Shown here one piece after another: positions 26,381 to 32,542 of a DNA stretch of 64,000 bases. Origin of the DNA: Natrarchaeobaculum aegyptiacum (GTDB taxonomy: Archaea > Halobacteriota > Halobacteria > Halobacteriales > Natrialbaceae); NCBI RefSeq assembly GCF_002156705.1, contig NZ_CP019893.1, positions 3,720,001-3,784,000 on the forward strand, in the 5' to 3' direction. The position numbers and the translations under genes are program-made. The notes beneath the pieces were generated by a model, which saw nothing but the letters and a program-made list of their open reading frames with translations, had not been told where the DNA came from and searched no databases. Within the stretch, counting starts at the first letter, position 1; each line of letters starts with the position of its first letter.

Positions 26381-26430
26381 TCCACACCGCCGTCGGTGAT
26401 CGATTTCTCGGCTGCTTGAGGGACGGTCGC

Positions 26431-27447
26431 CTACGACTCGAGGTCGGCAGGCGGGGCACCTGGCAACTCGTCTCTGTCGTGGAGTGCGTCGAACTCGAGA
26501 TCCGGTCCGCGGGCGACGATCCGGTGGGGATTCACGTCAGGGTGTGTCGTGTAGTAGTGGTCTTTGATGTGGTCCATGCGGACCGTGTCAGCCACGACCT
26601 GTCCGTTCGGTGTCCCCGCTACGCCTGTCTGATAGAGATCACGCAGGTACGGCCAGAGGTTCTCGTACTCGCGGACGAACTGGACGTTACACATGAAGTG
26701 AGTGTGGTAAACGTTGTCGAACCTGACGAGCGTCGTAAACATCGCCACGTCGGCCGCTGTGAGCCGATCACCAGCGAGGTACCGCTGGTCGGCGAGCACC
26801 TCGTCCCAGTGGTCGAGCGCGTCGAAGAGGTCCTCGATTGCCTCGTCGTATGGCTCCTGTTCGGTCGCGAATCCGGCTCGGTAGACGCCGTTGTTGACCG
26901 GATCGTAGATTTCGTCGAGGATCCGGTCGACCTCCTCGCGATACCTGTCGGGATAGAGATCGACGTCCCGCGTCGCCTGTTCGTCGAACTCGGTGTCGAG
27001 CATCCGCATGATCTCGCGGGACTCGTTGTTGACGATGGTGTCCTCGTCGGTGTCCCAGAGGACGGGCACCGTCACCCGACAGGTCGCGTCCGGATCTGCC
27101 CGTACGTACAATTCACGGAGGAAATCGGCATCGTGAACGTGATCCGACGTACAGCCGTCTTTCTCGGGCGTAAACTGCCAGCCGTCGTCGTCGCGATACG
27201 GATCGACCACCGAGACGGAGATGGCGTCTTCGAGCCCGTTCAGTGCCCGGACGATCAGCGTGCGGTGGGCCCACGGACAGGCGTAGGAGACGTAGAGGTG
27301 ATATCGGCCTGCTTCGGGCTGGAACCGGGCGTCCGGCTCGTCGCGGATCCAGTCTCTGAACGTCGACTCCTGTCGTTCGAACGAACCGCTCTCGTCGGTC
27401 GTCTGGTACGCGTCGGTCCGCCACTCACCGTCGACGAGCATGTTCAT
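26431..27447 (-). CDS. glutathionyl-hydroquinone reductase-like GST (Xi class)
   Basis: The 338-residue product carries the Xi-class glutathione transferase signature: the catalytic Cys in YVSYACPWAHRTLIVRALNG, then the long N-terminal thioredoxin-like domain, and an all-helical C-terminal domain with RYLAGDRLTAADVAMFTTLV and FDNVYHTHFMCN. These enzymes use thiols to reduce glutathionylated hydroquinones. Haloarchaea generally make gamma-glutamylcysteine instead of glutathione, so the natural thiol may differ; this is inference. The start at 27447 (or 27441) fits MNMLVDGEW; a TTG start at 27474 is less likely. An inverted repeat lies upstream. Confidence 0.85.
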   Translation of the reverse strand: MNMLVDGEWRTDAYQTTDESGSFERQESTFRDWIRDEPDARFQPEAGRYHLYVSYACPWAHRTLIVRALNGLEDAISVSVVDPYRDDDGWQFTPEKDGCTSDHVHDADFLRELYVRADPDATCRVTVPVLWDTDEDTIVNNESREIMRMLDTEFDEQATRDVDLYPDRYREEVDRILDEIYDPVNNGVYRAGFATEQEPYDEAIEDLFDALDHWDEVLADQRYLAGDRLTAADVAMFTTLVRFDNVYHTHFMCNVQFVREYENLWPYLRDLYQTGVAGTPNGQVVADTVRMDHIKDHYYTTHPDVNPHRIVARGPDLEFDALHDRDELPGAPPADLES

Positions 27448-27484
27448 GTCCGGCAGGAGGGCCTCGAGGCTCAAATGGACTCGC

Positions 27485-27498
27485 TAACACCAGTGTTA
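27485..27498. promoter_or_regulatory. inverted repeat TAACAC-N2-GTGTTA
   Basis: Two perfect 6-base arms are separated by CA, 38-51 bases before the start of the GST-like gene on the minus strand and within the 80-base gap after the neighbouring membrane-protein gene. The position fits a repressor or activator site for the GST-like gene. Confidence 0.4.
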
Positions 27499-27527
27499 CC
27501 GCGCCAGGGTTGCAGTCAGCCGCGGGG

Positions 27528-28055
27528 TCACCGCGACCGAACTCCTGACGAAGCGCCAGTCAGCCCGAAGAGTCGACGGATCGTCCACTCGAGGACGCCC
27601 ACGAGGAGTATTCCGGCGACGAGGAAGGGGCCAAAGAGGACGTAGAGTGCGAGTGGGTCCGTCTCGCCGTGAACTCCAAGAAACGCGTAGACCACGAACG
27701 TGGTCACGATGGCGAGTGCGAACAGCGGTCCGAACAGGTGAAACCGGCCGTACAGCCAGACCGGAGCAGTCGCCTTCGCCCACAGGAAGGCACCACCAAC
27801 CCCGATCAGAAAGGCCAGCGACGAACCGCCCGCGGTCAGGACCTGCGACGACGCGATCACGCGAGCCCCGAGCCAGAGTGCGAGACAGGCGGCGGCGTAC
27901 CCCGCCCCGATTCCGATCGCGATCGGCGCGGTCACCCCACGACCGGTCCCTCGCTTCACCACGACGGAGACGAGCACGGTCGCGACCGGGATCCCGAGTG
28001 AAACCCCGAGCGTCAGTGGTTCACTTCCGAAGACTGGATCGGGCGAGGCTGGCAT
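27528..28055 (-). CDS. five-helix membrane protein, unknown function
   Basis: The 175-residue product has five hydrophobic segments (about residues 15-35, 43-63, 70-90, 100-120 and 135-158). No charged pair or catalytic motif stands out, apart from a C-terminal basic patch (EWTIRRLFGLTGASSGVRSR). It starts MPASPDPVFG, a typical N-terminal outside tail without cleavable signal. It is the upstream neighbour of the GST-like gene on the same strand, with an 80-base gap that contains an inverted repeat, so they may be separately controlled. Not recognised. Confidence 0.6.
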   Translation of the reverse strand: MPASPDPVFGSEPLTLGVSLGIPVATVLVSVVVKRGTGRGVTAPIAIGIGAGYAAACLALWLGARVIASSQVLTAGGSSLAFLIGVGGAFLWAKATAPVWLYGRFHLFGPLFALAIVTTFVVYAFLGVHGETDPLALYVLFGPFLVAGILLVGVLEWTIRRLFGLTGASSGVRSR

Positions 28056-28172
28056 ACTGCTACTGTTCGCTCGAGTTACCTAACACGTTCCGGATACGAA
28101 CAGCGGCCCGTCGACGTTCGGCGGGTGGTCGAGAGGCCAGCGCTTATATCGTCGCGGTGAGCACGCCACGCC

Positions 28173-29234
28173 ATGGCCGACGACGGGGACGGCGACGAGG
28201 AGCGACACCGCCAGAGTCGGCTGTTCACCGACGACGACGGCGGGTTCGACGCCGAACGGGCACGCGAAGAGTCCTTGCCGGTCGAAGACGGCGAACTGGT
28301 CGACACCGACGAACTGGCCGACCACCAGCGATACGTCGAGGGTCGGGGGATCTACGACGAGCGCAACCGGGTCAACGACCTCACCGGCCGAGAGTGGAAG
28401 TACGCCACGAAGTCCGTGATCCCGGAGGGCTACCCGCCAGACGTCCAGCACGACCTGCGAAGCGAACACGGCGGCCAGAAACCGCCTCGCCTGTGTGCCG
28501 AACTGATCGGTCGGTTCAGCAAGGCCGGAGACACGGTTCTGGACCCGTTCGCCGGCGTCGGCGGCACCTTGCTCGGCGCGAGTTTCTGCGAGCACGAGGG
28601 GACCGGCCTGCGGGAGGCGATCGGCTTCGAGCGCAATCCGCGGTGGATCGAAATCTACGAGGAGGTCATAGAGCGAGAAAACGCCGAGCGGCGCGCTCGT
28701 GGTGAGCCACCACTTGCCGGGCAGAACATGCGCCAGGGCGACTGCGCGGCGCTCATCGAGGACGTCCCCGACGACTCCGTCGACCTCCTGCTGACAGACG
28801 TCCCCTACTGGCACATGGACGAACTCGAGCAGACGCGCAACGAGCGAGCGACCCGGGAGAGTAAACTCGGGGCGTTCGACGCCGAGGGAGACGCGAGGGC
28901 AGGTGACGTGGCTCGACCCGAAGCCGAGGAAACGCAGTCGAAATCGGACTGGCTCGCGGACATGGCCGCGAAGTTCGATCGTTTCGCCGACGCGGTCCAT
29001 CCCGATGGACACGTCGTCGTCTTCATCGGCGACATGTACCGCGAGCAGTCTTACGAGTTCCTCTCGGCCGACCTCGCCCGCGCCATCGAGTCGACCGCCC
29101 CCCTGACGCTCGCGGCGAACCTGATCTGGTACGACCCGACGAAAGACCTCCACGTATACGGCTACCCGTTCTCGTTCGTTCCCTCGATGGTCCACCAGAA
29201 CGTACTCGTCTTTCGACTCGACGACGGCGACTGA
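28173..29234 (+). CDS. DNA methylase-like SAM-dependent methyltransferase
   Basis: The 353-residue product has the SAM-binding motif DTVLDPFAGVGGTLLGASF near residues 118-136, preceded by KPPRLCAELIGRFSKAGDTV, a pattern typical of N4/N6 DNA methylases. Near residue 209 the catalytic motif appears as LLLTDVPYWHMDE, a variant of D-P-P-Y/W. The order SAM motif then catalytic motif, and the absence of a clear target-recognition domain or restriction enzyme nearby, argue for an orphan enzyme. Target could be DNA or RNA. The first 70 residues are acidic and Arg-rich, ending in NDLTGREWKYATKSVIPEGYPP. Confidence 0.72.
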   Translation: MADDGDGDEERHRQSRLFTDDDGGFDAERAREESLPVEDGELVDTDELADHQRYVEGRGIYDERNRVNDLTGREWKYATKSVIPEGYPPDVQHDLRSEHGGQKPPRLCAELIGRFSKAGDTVLDPFAGVGGTLLGASFCEHEGTGLREAIGFERNPRWIEIYEEVIERENAERRARGEPPLAGQNMRQGDCAALIEDVPDDSVDLLLTDVPYWHMDELEQTRNERATRESKLGAFDAEGDARAGDVARPEAEETQSKSDWLADMAAKFDRFADAVHPDGHVVVFIGDMYREQSYEFLSADLARAIESTAPLTLAANLIWYDPTKDLHVYGYPFSFVPSMVHQNVLVFRLDDGD

Positions 29235-29520
29235 GTAACCCTGGACTAGTGGCCCGGTGCATGCGATTCTGGTCAGTGGCCGTGACGACCGCGGATGCTG
29301 CAGGAAACGATCACGCTCGCAATTCCCCGGTCACCGGAAACGGTGCCGGACCCGAATCTCACATCTGACCGAGTACCGACAGACGGCAGGCGGAGATGGC
29401 GCATCGGTAACACTCTGTTATTCGGTACTGCGAGACGGTTCCGACCCGAATACGACGATTTATCACAGAAATTACAATACCGGTTTATGCCGACCGCCGG
29501 GGGTAGCCACGTCTCGAGGC

Positions 29521-31083
29521 ATGAGCACGAAACTCGAACCGACACTCGTCGTACTCGTCGCGCTGCTGATGGTGACGTCCGGAGCGGCAGTTCTCACCAC
29601 CGCCAGTGCCTCGAGTCCGAACGCACAGGTCGATGATGTCGATCCCGACGCCGAGTGGGACGTAACGATCGAAAACGCAGACGTCGTGGTCCTCGCAGAC
29701 GATGAGGCGGCGATGGCCGGGCCGACTGATGACGACGACGCTCTCGACGAGACCGACGAGTACGAAGAAGACGACGATGCGCTCGAAGCGACTGACGATG
29801 ACGACTTCGAAGAAGTCCCCATCGAGGAGGACGAGCCTGCCGACGAGGCCGACCGAACGCTCGAGCTCGAGTCAGCCGAGGCGCTCGTCGTCCTCGACGA
29901 GCCAGTGGAGCCGGCTGACGACGAACCGACGCCGGACGACGAGATGCCAGTCACTGACGACGATGCCGGCGTCGAAGACGTCGACGCGGAAGACCGTGAG
30001 ATCACGTTCGAGCACGCGACGATCTTCGTTCACGTCCACGCCCTCGAGGACGAATTCGACGACGTCGACGTGAACGGACTCGAAGATGATCTCGACGACG
30101 CAGAAACAGCCGACGAGGAAGACGACCTCGACGACACCGAGACCGACGACGAATACGATCAGGTCGGCGATCGCATCACTGTCCACGAGATGCAACTCGA
30201 GGTAACGATCGAGAACGCGAACCTCGTCCACGTACTCGGTATCGAAGAACCGCCAACCGACGACCCACCGCTCGACGAGCCAGTCGAAGAGGAACCGACT
30301 GACGAAGCCATCGACGACGAGCCGGCTGAAGACGAACCGGTCCACGACGAACCTCCAGAAGCGCAGGATCAGATCATCGAGGAAGAGCCCATCGAAGACG
30401 ACGCTGTCGAGGACGGCGAGTACGACGACGCGGAAGCCCACGATGACGAGTACGGCGAGGAAGAACCGTCAGAGCAAGCGGTCGCTGACGAGACGCTTTC
30501 GGTCACGATCGAACAGGCCACCGTCGTCGTCGTGTACGACGGCGAGATGCCGGCTGACGAGCCAATGCCAGTCGAAACGCCTGACGAAGAGCCAATCGAA
30601 GACGACGATCCAGTTGACGACGCAATTGAGGACGACGAACCGATCGAAGAAGAACCGGTCGAAGAAGAACCGGTCGAAGAAGAACCGGTCGAAGAAGAAC
30701 CGGTCGAAGAAGAACCGGTCGAAGAAGAACCGGTCGAAGAAGAACCGGTCGAAGAAGAACCGGTCGAAGAAGAACCGGTCGAAGAAGAACCGGTCGAAGA
30801 AGAACCGGTCGAAGAAGAACCGATCGAAGAAGAACCGGTCGAAGAGGAACCGATCGAAGAAGAACCGGTCGAAGAAGAACCGGTCGACGATGACCAACTG
30901 ACCGTCACGATCGAGCAGGCGACGGTGTACGTCGTCCACGATGTCGGCGTTACCGACGACGTCCCGATCGAGGACGACCCGGAGGACCCAATCGATGACG
31001 ACGATACCGATGATACAGTCGATGACGACTACGCCGACGATGCCACCGACGATGACGAAGTAATCTCACTGCTGGCTGACTAG
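29521..31083 (+). CDS. secreted, extremely acidic repeat protein
   Basis: The 520-residue product has a Sec-type signal (LVVLVALLMVTSGAAVLTTA, residues 9-28) and no C-terminal anchor. Beyond it, about half the residues are Asp or Glu. Six short beta-like repeats of about 16 residues punctuate the acidic sequence: WDVTIENADVVVLADDE (46-62), RTLELESAEALVVLDEP, REITFEHATIFVHVHAL, LEVTIENANLVHVLGIE, LSVTIEQATVVVVYDGE and LTVTIEQATVYVVHDVG. Between the fifth and sixth is a tract of 16 near-identical five-residue units (Glu-Glu-Glu-Pro-Val/Ile). The same repeated bases leave long antisense frames open. Function unknown; a salt- or cation-binding surface polymer is possible. ATG at 29521 is used because it begins the signal peptide. 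Confidence 0.7.
   Translation: MSTKLEPTLVVLVALLMVTSGAAVLTTASASSPNAQVDDVDPDAEWDVTIENADVVVLADDEAAMAGPTDDDDALDETDEYEEDDDALEATDDDDFEEVPIEEDEPADEADRTLELESAEALVVLDEPVEPADDEPTPDDEMPVTDDDAGVEDVDAEDREITFEHATIFVHVHALEDEFDDVDVNGLEDDLDDAETADEEDDLDDTETDDEYDQVGDRITVHEMQLEVTIENANLVHVLGIEEPPTDDPPLDEPVEEEPTDEAIDDEPAEDEPVHDEPPEAQDQIIEEEPIEDDAVEDGEYDDAEAHDDEYGEEEPSEQAVADETLSVTIEQATVVVVYDGEMPADEPMPVETPDEEPIEDDDPVDDAIEDDEPIEEEPVEEEPVEEEPVEEEPVEEEPVEEEPVEEEPVEEEPVEEEPVEEEPVEEEPVEEEPIEEEPVEEEPIEEEPVEEEPVDDDQLTVTIEQATVYVVHDVGVTDDVPIEDDPEDPIDDDDTDDTVDDDYADDATDDDEVISLLAD
30646..30885 (+). repeat. 16-unit 15-bp tandem repeat (GAAGAAGAACCGGTC)
   Basis: Sixteen head-to-tail copies fill 240 bases and encode Glu-Glu-Glu-Pro-Val. 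Fourteen end in CCGGTC and two in CCGATC; one copy has GAG for the second GAA. The near identity suggests recent expansion by slippage, and the frame is kept because the unit is five codons. Confidence 0.97.
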
Positions 31084-31126
31084 AGCACTCGAGGCGACTC
31101 GAGCCCGTCAGCCGATCGTATTCCGG

Positions 31127-31154
31127 GATCGGTCGTTTTTGACCGGGACCGATC
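31127..31154 (+). terminator. hairpin with T-run after the acidic repeat gene
   Basis: GATCGGTC pairs perfectly with GACCGATC over 8 bases; the loop starts with five Ts. A shorter alternative stem (GGTC/GACC) encloses the T-run itself. It lies 44 bases after the stop codon, before the next promoter. Confidence 0.45.
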
Positions 31155-31295
31155 TTTCTTCGGTCGCAGCCACGACTGACCAGTGATGATTCGACCAGCG
31201 AGATCGAACATGACGGCTTGCGAGTGTTTCTCGAGTGGTAACACGCGTCGTCGAACAAGAGTACTGTTATATGCGTTCAGTTCTCACGACCGGTA

Positions 31296-31484
31296 ATGAG
31301 CGCACAGGTACGAGCCCCGACCGCTCGGGTCTGCGAACGGTGCGGACGGGCGGAATACTGGGATGCAGAACTCGGCGCGTGGCAGATCGACAGTGAAGAC
31401 GGCGAGAAACAGGTTGGCAGCCCCCACTGCCTTCACGAGTGGGACATCACCGGCACGTTCAACCCGGTCGTCGACGACAGCTGA
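31296..31484 (+). CDS. HEWD-family zinc-ribbon-like small protein
   Basis: The 62-residue product has a C-x2-C knuckle in VCERCGRAEYWDAELGAWQI and a second Cys in SPHCLHEWDITGTF, which contains the HEWD signature used to name this haloarchaeal family. A single structural zinc is likely. Its role is unknown. It is 51 bases upstream of cutA in the same direction, and may be transcribed with it; a TATA-like TGTTATATGC lies about 30 bases before the ATG. Confidence 0.8.
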   Translation: MSAQVRAPTARVCERCGRAEYWDAELGAWQIDSEDGEKQVGSPHCLHEWDITGTFNPVVDDS

Positions 31485-31535
31485 CCGCGCCGAACGGCGA
31501 ATCGCTTTTCGTATCGCGAGCCGTTCTCCCAGTTG

Positions 31536-31838
31536 ATGACGACAGTCTACGTGACGGTACCGACCGACCACGCTGACGACATCGCGACGACGCTCGTCGA
31601 GGAACGCCTCGCCGCCTGCGTCAACCGATTTCCCATCACGTCGACGTACCGCTGGGAAGACGAGGTTCACACCGACGACGAGGTCGCCCTCCTCGTCAAG
31701 ACCACCGACAAAGCCTACAGGGAACTCGAGGAACGCGTTCTCGACCTCCATCCGCACGACGTACCGTGTATCGAACGTTTCAACGAGAGTCACGTTCTGG
31801 AGGCCTTCGCCGACTGGCGAGAAGAGGCTACGACGTGA
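31536..31838 (+). CDS. cutA: CutA1 divalent-ion tolerance protein
   Basis: The 100-residue product has the compact CutA ferredoxin-like fold: MTTVYVTVPTDHADDIATTL, ERLAACVNRFPITSTYRWED and TTDKAYRELEERVLDLHPHD with VPCIERF. The Cys in AACVN and the Trp in YRWE are family hallmarks. CutA forms trimers and is linked with copper tolerance in bacteria, though its reaction is unclear. An in-frame TTG precedes the ATG at 31536; the ATG gives the normal N terminus. It ends 118 bases before rpl11, which has its own promoter. Confidence 0.93.
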   Translation: MTTVYVTVPTDHADDIATTLVEERLAACVNRFPITSTYRWEDEVHTDDEVALLVKTTDKAYRELEERVLDLHPHDVPCIERFNESHVLEAFADWREEATT

Positions 31839-31925
31839 CCGGGTCGGCTCGACCGGCTTCGGGCCGACATTGTGACTGTTGGCCACGGTAGCCTGTCGCA
31901 AGTGAAGACTGCCCGAAAAAGCAAC

Positions 31926-31933
31926 CCTTAAAC
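31926..31933 (+). promoter_or_regulatory. TATA box of rpl11
   Basis: CCTTAAAC lies with its centre about 27 bases before the ATG at 31957, predicting a nearly leaderless L11 message separate from cutA. Confidence 0.5.
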
Positions 31934-31956
31934 CGCGCACACGGGTTCATACGGGT

Positions 31957-32436
31957 ATGGCTGGAACCATCGAAGTGCTCGTTCCGGGTGGCCAGGCCAA
32001 CCCTGGCCCGCCGCTCGGTCCCGAGCTCGGACCGACGCCCGTCGACGTACAGGCGGTCGTACAGGAGATCAACGACCAGACCGAAGCGTTCGACGGCACG
32101 GAAGTGCCGGTTACCGTCGAGTACGAAGACGACGGCTCCTTCGAGATCGACGTCGGTGTCCCGCCGACGGCCGCACTCGTCAAGGACGAAGCTGGCTTCG
32201 AGACCGGCAGCGGCGAGCCCCAGGAGGACTTCGTCGCCGACCTCTCGATCGACCAGGTCAAGAAGATCGCCGAGCAGAAGAAACCCGACCTGCTCGCCTA
32301 CGACACCAAAAACGCCGCGAAGGAAGTCGTCGGCACCTGCGCCTCGATGGGCGTCACTATCGAAGGCGACGACGCTCGCGAGTTCAAGGAGAAAGTCGAC
32401 GACGGCGAGTACGACGACGTGCTCGCTGAGGCGTAA
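31957..32436 (+). CDS. rpl11: 50S ribosomal protein L11
   Basis: The 159-residue protein binds the GTPase-associated region of 23S rRNA. The N-terminal signature VLVPGGQANPGPPLGPELGP, the proline-rich hinge VGVPPTAALVKDEAG and the C-terminal rRNA-binding helix region VVGTCASMGVTIEGDD are all intact. Unusually, it is not followed by L1, L10 and L12 genes; a helicase gene runs toward it on the other strand. In several haloarchaea L11 is transcribed separately but lies beside L1-L10-L12, so those genes are presumably elsewhere in this genome. Confidence 0.98.
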   Translation: MAGTIEVLVPGGQANPGPPLGPELGPTPVDVQAVVQEINDQTEAFDGTEVPVTVEYEDDGSFEIDVGVPPTAALVKDEAGFETGSGEPQEDFVADLSIDQVKKIAEQKKPDLLAYDTKNAAKEVVGTCASMGVTIEGDDAREFKEKVDDGEYDDVLAEA

Positions 32437-32470
32437 TCCGAATACCACGCTCGAGACACGAGCAAAGCGC

Positions 32471-32476
32471 GTTTTT
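32471..32476 (+). terminator. T-run between convergent rpl11 and helicase genes
   Basis: GTTTTT, preceded by a GC-rich patch, follows the rpl11 stop by 34 bases. Archaeal RNA polymerase commonly stops at such runs. No strong stem is visible. Confidence 0.35.
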
Positions 32477-32542
32477 CTGCGGTCGATCGGATTTTCCGGC
32501 AGCCACAGATGGGCTGCGGTGAGCGGTAAGCGAGCCCGGCAA

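Noticed and set aside
30646-30885. Possible CRISPR array
   Set aside because: The repeats are contiguous without spacers and encode protein in frame, so they are a coding minisatellite.
30369-30939. Two long minus-strand frames of Ser-Thr-Gly and Phe-Asp-Arg repeats
   Set aside because: They are the antisense readings of the 15-bp tandem repeat, whose length is a multiple of three and which contains no stop in these frames. Compositions are unlike haloarchaeal proteins.
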